64,000 nt of DNA, from NCBI RefSeq assembly GCF_900142705.1, contig NZ_FRBV01000012.1, positions 24,614 to 88,613 on the forward strand, given 5' to 3'. Shown one piece after another: positions 1 through 10,364 of the stretch. How positions within the stretch are numbered: the stretch's first letter is position 1; each line of letters begins with the position of its first letter. The position numbers and the translations under genes are program-made. The notes below the pieces were generated by a model. It was given only the letters and a program-made list of their open reading frames with translations. It did not search any database and was not told the origin of the DNA. This stretch comes from Nitrosospira sp. Nsp11 (lineage in GTDB: Bacteria; Pseudomonadota; Gammaproteobacteria; Burkholderiales; Nitrosomonadaceae).

Positions 1-1175
1 GAGAAGCCCATGGAAACCGCTATCAACGGCTGATCGGTATGCGTTTCCGGCAACATCTGCGTTTGTTGATCATCAAGATACTGTAAGCGATGTTCAAGAT
101 TGCGCAGAAAGTGATAAGCATTCGTGAGCTCTAATACAATTTTATCTGGCAGTTGCTGTTTTTCACGCAGCAACGCTAATGTGGCGAGTGTAGAACGGAT
201 GCGCAAATCGGCGTCCCGCCCGCCGCGGATCAGCTGGAACAACTGGGCAATGAACTCGATCTCACGGATTCCGCCCGGTCCGAGCTTGATATCCCCATGC
301 GTCTCGCGGCGATTTACCTCCCGGCGTATTTGCGCGTGTAAATCCCGCATGGATTCGTAAGCGCCAAAGTCCAGATATTTCCGAAACACGAACGGTTGTG
401 CTATTTGTTCAATAATCACCGCCCTTTGTGCATGCGGGCCCGCTATTGCTCGGCCTTTGATCCAGGCGTAGCGCTCCCACTCGCGACCTTGGCTGATGAA
501 ATATTCTTCAAGCATGGCAAAGCTCATCACCAGCGGGCCGCTTTCGCCGTATGGACGTAATCGCATATCCACACGAAAAACGTAACCGTCTGGCGTGATA
601 TCGTTGAGGCTCCCAATCAGTTTCCGTCCAAGACGAGCAAAAAAATCATGATTGGATATAGATCTAGGACCGCTGGTTTCGCCGTCTTCCGGATAAACGA
701 AAATCAGGTCTACATCGGACGAAACGTTGAGCTCGCAACCGCCCAGCTTTCCCATGGCAATCACCAGCATTTCCTGAATTTTGTTTTCGGTATTTCTTGG
801 CTGGCCATAGCGGTCGGTATCAGCCAGCCAAGTCTGTTGACGCTCGAGTGCGAAGTCAATAGTGAGCTCCGCCAAATCGGTCATGCTCGTCATCACCTCG
901 GCAAGACTCGCCAGGCCTCCCAGATCCCGTGCTGCCAGCCGCAGCATTACCCGCTTGCGCAGGCTGCGCAAAACCTTATTTAGACATGCCTCGTCATTTA
1001 CAGCTTTGGCATTCGTGTTCACGAATGCTTGCATATCCTCTCGCAGAAAAGGAGACTGCAAATTTTGCTTGAGCTCAGCCAGTAATTCAGGCTCACTCTC
1101 CAGTATCCGGTATGCGTAACGACTGAACGGAAGGATGTGTTCGATTATTTCAGTTGCAGAACGATCGGTATGCAT
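1..1175 (-). CDS. glnE: Glutamate-ammonia ligase adenylyltransferase (partial, C-terminus off window)
   Basis: Bifunctional adenylyl transferase/removase that switches glutamine synthetase off and on in response to nitrogen status. Translating the minus strand from an ATG at 1175 gives an uninterrupted frame to the window edge. Family motifs are clear: a nucleotidyltransferase core MGKLGGCELNVSSDVDL, then DGYVFRVDMRLRPYGESGPL and REWERYAWIKGR, and GGIREIEF followed by QLIRGGR. About 391 residues are present; the family usually has about 900, so the second transferase half lies beyond the left edge. It is divergent from yhdP with about 220 bp between them, an arrangement common in betaproteobacteria. 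The identification is secure; only the end is missing. Confidence 0.96.
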   Translation of the reverse strand, partial: MHTDRSATEIIEHILPFSRYAYRILESEPELLAELKQNLQSPFLREDMQAFVNTNAKAVNDEACLNKVLRSLRKRVMLRLAARDLGGLASLAEVMTSMTDLAELTIDFALERQQTWLADTDRYGQPRNTENKIQEMLVIAMGKLGGCELNVSSDVDLIFVYPEDGETSGPRSISNHDFFARLGRKLIGSLNDITPDGYVFRVDMRLRPYGESGPLVMSFAMLEEYFISQGREWERYAWIKGRAIAGPHAQRAVIIEQIAQPFVFRKYLDFGAYESMRDLHAQIRREVNRRETHGDIKLGPGGIREIEFIAQLFQLIRGGRDADLRIRSTLATLALLREKQQLPDKIVLELTNAYHFLRNLEHRLQYLDDQQTQMLPETHTDQPLIAVSMGF

Positions 1176-1394
1176 GGTCGAGATTCGGAGTTACAATAAA
1201 TTATCAAAATATCTTTATTCCATCTGCATGGGTATTATGAGGTCATCAGGCTTGAACAAAGATGGCGCGGATATCTCTAATCTCTCTTTCACGCTTTTGC
1301 ACCTTATCGCTTAGATCAAGTACAAACATACTTCCCGCTCATCCACGGGTAGAGAAGAACATATCGCCCCACGCAAACAAACCGGATCTATTTA

Positions 1395-4300
1395 TTGAAC
1401 TTATCAATAACGCCTCCCCCTCCTCCACGGTCCGGCTTGCTGTCCCGGCTGCTGACATGGGCGCTGATCGTGGTTGCAGCCTGTTTTTCCTTGCTGCTGC
1501 TATTGCTACGCTACTGGCTGCTTCCTGACATCGAGCAATATCGGGAAAATATCGCTTCTGCCATCAGCCATGCTTCCGGGCAGCACATAACGATAGGCGA
1601 GATCAGCGCAAATTGGGACGGACTACGTCCTCATATGATGCTGCGCGCCGTAAAAGTACATGATGAAGAGGGCGACATTACGTTGCTGTTGAATCAACTG
1701 TCAGGCACGCTTTCGTGGCGCTCAATATTACACGGCAAATTGTACTTTCGCGAAATCGAGATCGAACAGCCCGATCTAATCGTGCGCCGTGATACCAAAG
1801 GTGTGATCCATGTCGCCGGGTTCGCGCTCAGCAAAGAACTGACTGGGAGTGAAAACGATTTTTCCGATTGGCTTTTGAATCAGAATCAAGTCCGGATCAA
1901 TAACGCCAGCATTCTCTGGCAGGATGACCAGCGTGGCGCGCCAGAACTGGAGTTACTCGTCAACTTGCGTCTTGAAAACAGGGGTCACCGTCATCGCTTC
2001 GGCATACGTGCCACGCCGCCTGCCGAGCTTGCCGCACAGCTGGATATGCGCGGCGATTTTACCGGCGAATCGCTGGCCAACTCCGACCTGTGGCAAGGCC
2101 GGCTGTTCATGCAGATAGATAATGCCGATATTGCCGCTTGGGGTGTCTGGCTGCCCTTTCCACAAGAAATCAGGCTAAATCGAGGCGTTGGAGCGCTACG
2201 CATGTGGGCCGGAATTGATGGGACTGATATGAAGAAGCTGACTGCGGACATGCGCTTACGTAATGTCAAAGCACAACTGGCGCCCGATTTACCCGAATTA
2301 GACCTTATCCGTTTGCAGGGTAGAGTCGGATGGCGAAAGATTAACGGCGGAGGCACTGAAGTTTTCGCGCACAAATTGAGTACTTCTGCTCGTGGCAAAC
2401 GAAAGTGGATATTACAGCCGGTAAGTTTTTCGCTGCAGACGATACCTTCTAATGTGACTGAACCTCATAGCACGAAATTGAGTATCGACAATCTGGAACT
2501 GGAAGTTTTGAAAGATGCAGCGAACTACTTGCCAATCAGCGCGCCATTGCGAGAGCAGCTCAGCAAGATAGCGCCCCGCGGAGAAATTCGTCATATGAGG
2601 GTGAACTGGAGCGGTGAACTGCCAGCGCCTCCCAATTTCAGCGCAAAAGGAGGATTCACCAATTTGGGTATGAGAAAATCCGGAAGGCTGCCCGCGTTCA
2701 GTGGCGTTTCCGGTAATATTGACATTACCGAGCGAGGCGGCGCCCTGACCCTGAACTCTCAAAACGTAATCGTGGAATTGCCTGAAGTATTTCGTGCGCC
2801 GCTGGCGCTGGAAATCATCACCGGTCAGGCGAGCTGGAATGTTTTAGCCAATAAAGATTCCATTGCATTCAGGTTCAACAACATTGCCTTTTCCAATAAA
2901 AATGCTGCGGGGTTGGCTTACGGAACTTATCGTTTTACAGCTGACTCCCCGGGAAAAATCGATCTGGTAGCCCATCTGGCGCGCGCCGATGCACCTTATT
3001 TGATGCATTACATGCCGATAGCAGTGAATTATCGAGATTGGCTTGACGATTCGATCGTTGAGGCGGGAACGCTGGAAGCCCGGCTTCATCTCAAGGGAGA
3101 CCTGAGCCAGTTTCCTTTCGCCCATAGTGAAAACGGTATTTTCAGGTTACAGGCAAAGGTGTCCGGGTTAACGCTGGATCACATCCCCGGATGGCCCCGC
3201 ATAGAGAATATGTACGGGAATTTGCAATTTCATAACAGCCGCATGGAATTTGACGCTTCTCAAGCTGATATCTTTGGAACAAAATTAAGCCGGGTGAACT
3301 TAAACATTGCCGACATGGCTGCATCCGATGCCATCTTAAGAAGCGAAATGCAAGCAAGCGGCTCGACGCGGCAATTCTTGAAATTCGCTAAATCGAGCAT
3401 GGGCAGTAGTGATAACGGCAGCCTTGTCGATAATATCAGCATAACTGGGGAGGGAAGACTGCTGCTCAAGCTCGATATTCCGCTGGATCATCCGGAAGCG
3501 GTCAAGCTATCAGGCAACTATCAGTTTATCGATAATCAGATTGATCCAGGCTCTCGCCTGCCCAACCTGAATAACGTCAACGGTGTAATGGCTTTTACCG
3601 GCTCGGGGATAAAGACAGAAAATATAACTGCCCATCTCCTCGGTGGACCGGTGGTTATAAACTCCGCGGATATGCCGGACGGTAGCATACGTTTATCCGC
3701 CGCTGGCAAGATCAACCTCAACAAGATGAGCGAAATTCCGCAGGGGTCAGCGCGCGCCGCGCCATTGTGGAGACGCTATTTACGAGGCGATACCGATTGG
3801 CTGGCCATCGTCGATATACGCAACAAGTTGGCGGATATATCTATCGAATCATCGCTGGTCGGCATTACCTCCGATTTACCTGAGCCTTTTTCCAAGGCTG
3901 CCGCCGACACTGCACTGCTACGTTTCGAAAGGAAAGCCATGGATTCGAATAGCGATGAGCTAAGCTTAAGCTATGGCGATCTGGTAATGGCGAAATTCGA
4001 ACGCGGCCAGGACGATGCCGGCAATTACCACGTAGAGAGGGGTATAGTAAGTTTTGGCACAGCACCTGCTGTTTTGCCCCAAAACGGTATATCGGCGAGT
4101 GGCGAGGTGCCATCCCTGAATCTGGACCGATGGCGCAACATATTGGCGCACGCCGGTAATGAACCTGGGCCGCCTCTCGGCCTGACAAGCATCAATTTCC
4201 ATATTGGTGCGCTCGACTTTCTGGGCAGACACTTGAAAGACGTCACACTGAACGCCGACCGGGAAGACGGGATATGGTATTCCACCATCACAAGCGAGCA

Positions 4301-5228
4301 CATCAATGGTGGTATCAGCTGGGACCCATCCAGCAACGGTAAAATAGTGGCGCGATTGAACAGGTTGATTATTCCCGCCAATTCCCGCCCATCTAAATCA
4401 ACCGTACGAGCACAGATCCAGCAGGAGAAAGACTTGCCCGCTCTTGACGTAACGGTAGATAATTTTTTTATTGGCGAGAAACAACTGGGTCAGCTCGAAC
4501 TGGTAGCCAGCCAGGAGGAGAGGAACTGGCGCATCGAGAAACTGCATATATCCAATTCAGACAGTGCAATAACGGCGCGCGGCATCTGGTACAATCGCGC
4601 CGCACAACCCATTATGCGAGCTAATCTTACAGTAGAGGCGAGTGATATTGGCCTGTTTCTGGCGCGCCTCGGCCACCCAGATCGCGTGAAACGCGGCAGT
4701 GGCAAGCTTGAGGGCGTCTTGTCGTGGTCTGGCGGCCCTCAATCAGTAGATTATCCTACCCTCTCAGGCAGCTTCAAGGTGGATGCCAAGCGAGGGCAAT
4801 TTCCTAAATTTGAGCCAGGGATTGGCAGACTGTTCGGTATTTTCGACCTGCGATCGTTACCACGAAGAATCACATTGGACTTCCATGATGTGTTCAGCGA
4901 AGGTTTCGGTTTCGATAATATCTCTGGCGGCGTGAAAATCGGCCGTGGGATAGCTGTCACCGATGATCTCAAAATAGAAGGACCCGCAGCAAAGGTTGCC
5001 ATAAACGGTGAAATAAACCTGGAAGCAGAAACCCAAAAACTGCATATCACAGTTAATCCGTCATTAGGATTGGCGGCTCCGGTGGTCGGCGTGGCCTCTG
5101 CAATTGCAAATACGGCAATGCAAAACCCAACCCCATCCAATGAATATGATATTACCGGTACCTGGACCGATCCGACCGTTATCAAAAAGGCCGGGCGAGC
5201 ACATGAATCAAGCGAATATGAACAATAA
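1395..5228 (+). CDS. yhdP: YhdP/AsmA-like large envelope protein (TIGR02099 family)
   Basis: A 1277-residue protein with one N-terminal membrane anchor (about residues 15-40, rich in L/V/A) and a very long periplasmic body of repeating beta-rich segments, as expected for the AsmA-like YhdP family. Family knowledge: YhdP, TamB and YdbH carry phospholipids from inner to outer membrane. A C-terminal AsmA-like portion with phrases such as GFGFDNISGGVKIGRG is visible. The start is TTG at 1395; an in-frame stop at 1350 leaves no upstream ATG or GTG, and no strong ribosome site is seen. In many betaproteobacteria it is followed directly by nit and tldD; here about 1.4 kb intervenes. Confidence 0.9.
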   Translation: MNLSITPPPPPRSGLLSRLLTWALIVVAACFSLLLLLLRYWLLPDIEQYRENIASAISHASGQHITIGEISANWDGLRPHMMLRAVKVHDEEGDITLLLNQLSGTLSWRSILHGKLYFREIEIEQPDLIVRRDTKGVIHVAGFALSKELTGSENDFSDWLLNQNQVRINNASILWQDDQRGAPELELLVNLRLENRGHRHRFGIRATPPAELAAQLDMRGDFTGESLANSDLWQGRLFMQIDNADIAAWGVWLPFPQEIRLNRGVGALRMWAGIDGTDMKKLTADMRLRNVKAQLAPDLPELDLIRLQGRVGWRKINGGGTEVFAHKLSTSARGKRKWILQPVSFSLQTIPSNVTEPHSTKLSIDNLELEVLKDAANYLPISAPLREQLSKIAPRGEIRHMRVNWSGELPAPPNFSAKGGFTNLGMRKSGRLPAFSGVSGNIDITERGGALTLNSQNVIVELPEVFRAPLALEIITGQASWNVLANKDSIAFRFNNIAFSNKNAAGLAYGTYRFTADSPGKIDLVAHLARADAPYLMHYMPIAVNYRDWLDDSIVEAGTLEARLHLKGDLSQFPFAHSENGIFRLQAKVSGLTLDHIPGWPRIENMYGNLQFHNSRMEFDASQADIFGTKLSRVNLNIADMAASDAILRSEMQASGSTRQFLKFAKSSMGSSDNGSLVDNISITGEGRLLLKLDIPLDHPEAVKLSGNYQFIDNQIDPGSRLPNLNNVNGVMAFTGSGIKTENITAHLLGGPVVINSADMPDGSIRLSAAGKINLNKMSEIPQGSARAAPLWRRYLRGDTDWLAIVDIRNKLADISIESSLVGITSDLPEPFSKAAADTALLRFERKAMDSNSDELSLSYGDLVMAKFERGQDDAGNYHVERGIVSFGTAPAVLPQNGISASGEVPSLNLDRWRNILAHAGNEPGPPLGLTSINFHIGALDFLGRHLKDVTLNADREDGIWYSTITSEHINGGISWDPSSNGKIVARLNRLIIPANSRPSKSTVRAQIQQEKDLPALDVTVDNFFIGEKQLGQLELVASQEERNWRIEKLHISNSDSAITARGIWYNRAAQPIMRANLTVEASDIGLFLARLGHPDRVKRGSGKLEGVLSWSGGPQSVDYPTLSGSFKVDAKRGQFPKFEPGIGRLFGIFDLRSLPRRITLDFHDVFSEGFGFDNISGGVKIGRGIAVTDDLKIEGPAAKVAINGEINLEAETQKLHITVNPSLGLAAPVVGVASAIANTAMQNPTPSNEYDITGTWTDPTVIKKAGRAHESSEYEQ

Positions 5229-5501
5229 AATTGGGTGGGGTAGATGGCGTTTAGCGACTTGTATTGAACACGACACCAATCAGCTTTTTGGGGCGATTCT
5301 CCAATGTAACGACGCCAGGGGCCTCAAATCAAATACAAATGAACGGAGCGCTGCGGATAGCGCGTCAGCCGAATCCCATAATATCCCGAACCGGAACCAT
5401 GATGGCAGGGCCGTTCGCAAAAGATGCACTTCAGTCCAATAGGCAAACTTTACGCAGCTCAATAAACTCAACACCTGCAGTCAATAAAGTGATGCTGTTA
5501 T

Positions 5502-6122
5502 TTGGAACCTGATATTGTTCAGACAAAACACCTTAAAAGCTTGGCTCGGCTTTTGCTTCGAGATTATTCTTTCTACCATATCTATAGGCGCAACTGCGCC
5601 GAAGAAAAATCTTTATTAACAGACGGATTAAGGTTTGAGACAATCGAAAAAAAGGAAATTGAAAGCGCCCGAGATAGGATAATTGCCGATCAAGCTTGGT
5701 ATCATGGGCAGGATACTCACGCATATGCCTGTATTGAAGGCTCTCGGATCATCGGTCTATGTTTTTTCTGGTACGGGGAGCGCTATAAGAAAAGAAACTT
5801 CTGGCCGCTCACAAATCAAGAAGCGAAGTTAGTACAATTATTCGTTCTTCCCGACATGCGCGGGCAGGGCATCGGTAAAAGTCTCATACAGTTCGCTACG
5901 GGAGATATGTCTCGTCGAGAGTTCAAGTACGTATATGCGCGCATCTGGCGATCGAATACGCCGTCTTTAAAAGCGTTCAAAAGTGCCAGCTGGAATCGTG
6001 TGGCAACCGTAATTGAAATTTTCCTGCGGGGAAGGAATAAGCCCTTCAGGTTGGAACTTGGCAGAGTCATCCCTCAAGAACGAGTAGATCAAAGTCCATC
6101 GTCCATCGCTGACTATCCTTAA
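5502..6122 (+). CDS. GNAT-family N-acetyltransferase
   Basis: A 206-residue protein with the GNAT acetyl-CoA binding signature: the beta-4 strand VQLFVLPDMRGQGIGKSLI contains the Q/R-x-x-G-x-G/A loop (RGQGIG, about residues 120-125). The N-terminal half is charged and contains a hydrophobic strand (RIIGLCFFWYG). The substrate cannot be told from sequence. The start used is TTG at 5502 with no clear ribosome site, so a slightly different start is possible. It stands alone between yhdP and nit, which are usually adjacent, so it looks like an insertion into that conserved block. The 273 bp upstream (5229-5501) hold no convincing gene. Confidence 0.72.
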   Translation: MEPDIVQTKHLKSLARLLLRDYSFYHIYRRNCAEEKSLLTDGLRFETIEKKEIESARDRIIADQAWYHGQDTHAYACIEGSRIIGLCFFWYGERYKKRNFWPLTNQEAKLVQLFVLPDMRGQGIGKSLIQFATGDMSRREFKYVYARIWRSNTPSLKAFKSASWNRVATVIEIFLRGRNKPFRLELGRVIPQERVDQSPSSIADYP

Positions 6123-6594
6123 TAGGGCACTTAATCTGCCAGTAGTACCTTCACCAGCGGGCGGGTTCGAATTGACAAACAGTATGGATCTGTTGCGGCA
6201 GATGCTCCAACAGCCATAACGTTTGCTTTCGTCAAGCGAGATGCACGGCCGCGTCGGAAGGGTGCACTGTTGACTCGGCTCGGGCTGCCAGAACTCCTCT
6301 GTACCTGTTTGGACCGCGCATCTCGTCCCCTCCTACAAGGTGCTGTGTCCTGAACCGCCGCCTTGATACAAAGCCTTTGAGCCTGCTAAATACGTATTCG
6401 ATTGCAACGAGTTCACTTTCGGCAATGTATTTCACTACGTTTCGCTTTAAGCGCGCCCTTTATAAAGATATCGTTTTCAGTTACTCTGTCTCACCTGCCC
6501 TACCAAGTTTGATCCGGGGCGCCAAGTATGGGTGAACTCAATATGGGCGCATTGAAGCTTTCTTGTTGCGGTCTATGGAATCTACATCATAACA
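6123..6594. other. Intergenic stretch, possible degraded transposase remnant
   Basis: No convincing intact gene. The minus strand around 6232-6435 encodes a short stretch with the phrase IEYVFSRLKGF, which resembles the C-terminal region of IS5-type transposases (typically ER/EN-F-x-RLK). The match is short and there is no surrounding domain, so this is only a hint of an old insertion. The stretch also holds the promoter region of nit. Confidence 0.25.
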
Positions 6595-7458
6595 ATGTTC
6601 GATAACTCAGCCGTTCGCGACACGGATACCTCCAGAGAAGTAAAAAGTGGGCCTATCCGTATTGCTGCCATTCAGATGTCGGCGGGACCTAAAATAGCCG
6701 GCAACCTGGAAGAGGCCGCCCGGCTACTGGAAATAGCCGCCGCCCAAGGGGCCAAGCTCGCGGCGCTACCTGAATATTTCTGCATTATGGGCATGGAAGA
6801 TGCCGATAAGGTAGCGGTGCGCGAGCAGGTTGATAGCGGACCGATACAGGAATTCCTGAGCAATATCGCGAAGCGTCTCGGTATCTGGTTGGTGGGTGGC
6901 TCTATACCGTTGGTATCGTCGAGGCCGGATAAGGTTAGAAATAGTTGTCTGGTGTATGATGACCAAGGAAAGCAGGTTGCCCGATACGACAAGATACATC
7001 TATTTGGCCTGGAACTCGGGAACGAGCGCTATGCTGAGGAAGAAACCATCGAAGCCGGCTGTGGCGTCGTTGCCCTGAAGACACCGTTTGGCCGGATCGG
7101 TCTTTCGATTTGTTACGATCTGCGTTTTCCGGAGCTTTACCGTTCCATGGGACAAGTGGATATCATTTTTGCTCCGGCTGCTTTTACCGCAACTACCGGC
7201 AAGGCGCATTGGGAAACATTGATTCGTGCCCGTGCAATTGAAAATCTCGCGTATGTGGTTGCTCCCGCACAGGGGGGTTATCATATCAATGGGCGGGAAA
7301 CGCATGGAGACAGCATGATCGTCGACCCTTGGGGGGTAATACTCAATCGTCTGCCACGCGGAGCAGGCGTAGTGATTGCGGAGATTAACCCCGAATATCA
7401 GGCCAGTTTGCGCAATAGCTTGCCTGCGCTTAATCACCGTATTTTGCATCACTGTTAA
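6595..7458 (+). CDS. Carbon-nitrogen hydrolase (Nit/omega-amidase type)
   Basis: Nitrilase-superfamily amidase of 287 residues. The catalytic Glu-Lys-Cys triad is visible: Glu in LPEYF (about residue 61), Lys in RYDKIHLF (about 131) and Cys in [15 protein letters not shown] (about 170). The closest known activity is the Nit1/YbeM branch, which repairs deaminated glutathione or acts as an omega-amidase; the exact substrate is inferred. The first ~20 residues before [13 protein letters not shown] look non-conserved, so translation could begin slightly downstream, though the only clear ATG is 6595. Followed by tldD after 34 bp, probably one transcript. Confidence 0.9.
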   Translation: MFDNSAVRDTDTSREVKSGPIRIAAIQMSAGPKIAGNLEEAARLLEIAAAQGAKLAALPEYFCIMGMEDADKVAVREQVDSGPIQEFLSNIAKRLGIWLVGGSIPLVSSRPDKVRNSCLVYDDQGKQVARYDKIHLFGLELGNERYAEEETIEAGCGVVALKTPFGRIGLSICYDLRFPELYRSMGQVDIIFAPAAFTATTGKAHWETLIRARAIENLAYVVAPAQGGYHINGRETHGDSMIVDPWGVILNRLPRGAGVVIAEINPEYQASLRNSLPALNHRILHHC

Positions 7459-7492
7459 GATTACCGATGATTTTTTTGGACCCCTGGATATT

Positions 7493-8953
7493 ATGATCAC
7501 AGAACCCATCATTCAACCTGGCGATCTATTCGCCACCGCCAACCAATGCCTGCTGGCGCCTCACCAGATAGATACCGCCGGGCTGCAGAAGGTGTTTGGT
7601 CAAATGCTTACGCACCATGTCGAATATGCGGACCTGTATTTTCAATATAGTCGTTCCGAAGGCTGGGCTCTGGAAGAAGGCATAGTCAAATCAGGCACCT
7701 TTAATATTGATCAGGGAGTGGGTGTGCGCGCCGTGAGCGGCGACAAGACGGCGTTCGCCTATTCCGACGATATCAGCATGCCTGCTCTCGCTTCGGCTGC
7801 CGAAGCTACCCGTGCCATTGCGCGTACCGGTGTCGGGCAGTCGGTACAAGCAGTCAGGCGCAGCAAGGGACGCGAACTTTATCTGCCGCAGGACCCTATC
7901 GCCAGCCTTAAAGATACCGACAAGGTGGCGTTGCTCGAAAAACTCGAGGGCTACGCGCGCGCAGTTGACAAGCGCATTATCCAGGTAATGGCGTCTCTCG
8001 CGGGAGAGTATGAAGTGGTGCTGGTGGCGCGGAGCGACGGCCTGCTGGCAGCTGATGTCCGACCTCTCGTGCGGATCTCGGTGCAAGTCATCGCTGAAGA
8101 GAATGGGAAACGGGAACAAGGCGTCGCCGGAGGGGGCGGACGTTTTGATTATGCGTATTTCACCGACGAGGTGTTGCGCGATTATGCCGAGAAAGCCGTA
8201 CATCAGGCCATCGTCAATTTGAATGCAAGACCTGCGCCGGCTGGAACCATGACGGTAGTATTGGGCGCGGGTTGGCCTGGAATACTGTTGCATGAGGCCA
8301 TTGGCCATGGCCTGGAAGGAGATTTCAATCGCAAGGGTAGCTCCGCATTTTCTGGCCGCATCGGCGAACGTGTCGCTGCGACGGGCGTTACCGTGGTGGA
8401 TGATGGCACGCTCGCACGGCGGCGCGGATCGCTTAATATCGATGACGAGGGAAATCCCACGCAGTGCACGGTCTTGATCGAAAACGGCATACTGAAGGGC
8501 TACCTTCAGGACAGCTTGAACGCTCGGCTAATGAACGTCCCGGTCACCGGTAATGCCAGACGCGAATCGTTTGCTCATATTCCTATGCCGCGCATGACTA
8601 ATACGTATATGCTAAACGGGGATAAAAGTCCTGAAGAGATCATTGCGTCGGTGAAACATGGTTTATACGCAGTGAATTTTGGAGGCGGCCAAGTGGACAT
8701 CACTAGCGGGAAATTCGTATTTTCCGCTGCTGAAGCGTATATGATCGAGGATGGGAAAATTTCTTATCCGGTGAAAGGTGCAACGCTGATAGGCAATGGT
8801 CCCGATATACTCACGCGGGTTTCGATGATCGGCAACGATATGTCGTTAGATCCCGGTGTCGGCACCTGCGGTAAAGAGGGCCAAAGTGTGCCGGTGGGCG
8901 TCGGTCAGCCTACGCTACGCATAGATGGATTAACGGTAGGCGGAACCGGTTAG
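7493..8953 (+). CDS. tldD: TldD metalloprotease subunit
   Basis: Subunit of the TldD/TldE protease, which degrades unfolded peptides, matures microcin-type peptides and affects DNA gyrase poison sensitivity. The zinc site [11 protein letters not shown] (HExxxH, about residue 267) is intact. The ATG at 7493 gives 486 residues, matching the usual ~480; an in-frame extension to 7376 would overlap nit and lacks conserved sequence. It ends [21 protein letters not shown], the typical C-terminal motif. The partner TldE/PmbA is not in this window, which is normal. Confidence 0.95.
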   Translation: MITEPIIQPGDLFATANQCLLAPHQIDTAGLQKVFGQMLTHHVEYADLYFQYSRSEGWALEEGIVKSGTFNIDQGVGVRAVSGDKTAFAYSDDISMPALASAAEATRAIARTGVGQSVQAVRRSKGRELYLPQDPIASLKDTDKVALLEKLEGYARAVDKRIIQVMASLAGEYEVVLVARSDGLLAADVRPLVRISVQVIAEENGKREQGVAGGGGRFDYAYFTDEVLRDYAEKAVHQAIVNLNARPAPAGTMTVVLGAGWPGILLHEAIGHGLEGDFNRKGSSAFSGRIGERVAATGVTVVDDGTLARRRGSLNIDDEGNPTQCTVLIENGILKGYLQDSLNARLMNVPVTGNARRESFAHIPMPRMTNTYMLNGDKSPEEIIASVKHGLYAVNFGGGQVDITSGKFVFSAAEAYMIEDGKISYPVKGATLIGNGPDILTRVSMIGNDMSLDPGVGTCGKEGQSVPVGVGQPTLRIDGLTVGGTG

Positions 8954-9074
8954 AGGCTACAAATACGCAAACAAGCTGGAGTATCTCCGTTAACGCCGCG
9001 AACTTCGATAATCAGACACTCCCTGAAGCCGAAACCTGCACAAGAACCGATAATCTTTAGCGGGGCGTAAATAG

Positions 9075-9554
9075 TTACGGCCCGGCTGTGCTGCTCTTAT
9101 CCGAAATCCCCTCCGACTTATCCTCAATTCTCATGATTCTGGTACCGGCCAACCTGTCATGCAGAAATTGGCGGTCGCGATCGAATAATGCCCAAACTAT
9201 TCCGCCGCCAAAGAAAAAAACACCGATCACTGCAAATAAATAGCGCGCGAGGGCCTGTTTCAGATAAACCCGATCCCCGCTGGCGCTAACCACCCGAAGC
9301 TTCCAGGTTTGCATGGGCAGCGTTTGTCCGCCATGGGTCCAAAACCAGGTGAAATACATGCCCGCAATTACCAGAAGATAAAGCTGAAGCCCAGGCCGAA
9401 AAAATAGGGAACTGGTATCCCGGAACACCAGATGAAAAATAAAGCTGGCAATAAACAGAACAGCAATCAATATGAGAAATTCGTAAAGCATGCTCAGCAG
9501 TCGTCGCCCCAGTCCCGGGGCGGAGATTTTTATCGCTTCGGAAAACTCACTCAC
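9075..9554 (-). CDS. RDD-family membrane protein
   Basis: A 159-residue integral membrane protein with the RDD signature: GLGRRLLSMLYEFLIL at the first helix (residues 13-28), a GQTLPMQTWKLRVV loop and a final FDRDRQFLHDRLAGTRI. Three to four hydrophobic helices are seen. RDD proteins are of uncertain function, some being Na+/H+ or osmolyte related. It is the last gene of a leftward run behind the sigma factor, DUF3619 and DUF3106 genes, a gene order common in betaproteobacteria. Confidence 0.88.
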   Translation of the reverse strand: MSEFSEAIKISAPGLGRRLLSMLYEFLILIAVLFIASFIFHLVFRDTSSLFFRPGLQLYLLVIAGMYFTWFWTHGGQTLPMQTWKLRVVSASGDRVYLKQALARYLFAVIGVFFFGGGIVWALFDRDRQFLHDRLAGTRIMRIEDKSEGISDKSSTAGP

Positions 9555-9627
9555 AGGACGTTCTTGTTATTTTTTGGATGCTGTTCTTGCTCTGATAGAG
9601 CGTCGGAAATATCTGGAACTAGCGCGT

Positions 9628-10014
9628 TCATTTGCTATTTCCCCTGTGATCTTCGGACGTCTGCTCGTATTCGCGCCATTTTCGCTTTATCTCATGACGC
9701 TTCTCCGGTGGCAGTTTTTTAATGGTTTTATATTTCTCCCGGACCAGCTCGCGCTGCTCAGGGGTGAGCGAAAACCAGTCGCGCATCTGCAACTGAGCGC
9801 GATGCTGCTCGGCAGGCGTCATGCCCGAGTATCGCTGGGCAATGCCTAGCCACTTCTTTTTTTTTGCGGAGTCCATATTGTTCCACTCCTGCGCAAGCGG
9901 AGCCAGGACTTCTCTTTGCTGCGGTTTCAATTTCTCCCAAGAGGGCTCGGCGGCCAAGGCGTCGGCGGAAAGTGAAAAACATAAGCAGAACACTACTAGT
10001 GCTGATCTAGCCAT
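9628..10014 (-). CDS. DUF3106 exported protein
   Basis: A 128-residue protein with a signal peptide (residues 1-22, ending ADALAAEP). The mature part is a charged, Trp-rich helical protein with repeated WEKLKPQQREVLAPLAQEW / YSGMTPAEQ / FSLTPEQRELVREKY phrases, the hallmark of DUF3106. Function is unknown; the repeated TPxQR helices recall periplasmic stress proteins of the CpxP/Spy type, but that is only an analogy. It overlaps the upstream DUF3619 gene by 19 bp and is probably translated from the same transcript as the sigma factor. Confidence 0.85.
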   Translation of the reverse strand: MARSALVVFCLCFSLSADALAAEPSWEKLKPQQREVLAPLAQEWNNMDSAKKKKWLGIAQRYSGMTPAEQHRAQLQMRDWFSLTPEQRELVREKYKTIKKLPPEKRHEIKRKWREYEQTSEDHRGNSK

Positions 10015-10364
10015 GCATCAAACCCGTCGTCTAGATAAGCATTTATCGGCAAATCGTCGACAAGTACCAGAATGTCGATTTCCTCGTTTTCGTCGCCTTG
10101 CTGCAGGGTCTGCCAGTAGAGAATACCCGCCAGGGTAAACAACAGCGCAATAATCGATAGCAACTTTCCCGTCTTGACCTGCCATTCATTCCCATTCCGC
10201 GCTGAGGCACCTTGTCCGACATTAGACACTGACTCGGCCGTATGGTAATTTTCGAGGGAAGCTCTGCGTGCAGATTGGAGTTGGTTTAGCGTACTCTGCT
10301 TGATATCATCAAGGCCGAGATCCAATAACTTCGTTATCTTCTTACCTACTTCGTGTTCGTTCAT
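9996..10364 (-). CDS. DUF3619 membrane protein, possible anti-sigma partner
   Basis: A 122-residue protein with a cytoplasmic N-terminal part (MNEHEVGKKITKLLDLGLDD, then LNQLQSARRAS), one membrane helix at about residues 68-84 (LLSIIALLFTLAGILYW) and an acidic C-terminal tail. This matches DUF3619, almost always found directly after this type of sigma factor. Overlapping it by 4 bp (ATGA) implies translational coupling. The topology and position are what one would expect of an anti-sigma factor, but no zinc-binding anti-sigma motif is present, so that role is inference. Confidence 0.82.
   Translation of the reverse strand: MNEHEVGKKITKLLDLGLDDIKQSTLNQLQSARRASLENYHTAESVSNVGQGASARNGNEWQVKTGKLLSIIALLFTLAGILYWQTLQQGDENEEIDILVLVDDLPINAYLDDGFDAWLDQH

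Noticed and set aside
1924..2762. Several open frames on both strands inside yhdP
   Set aside because: They are shadows of the long, well-supported yhdP frame and have no domain or ribosome site.
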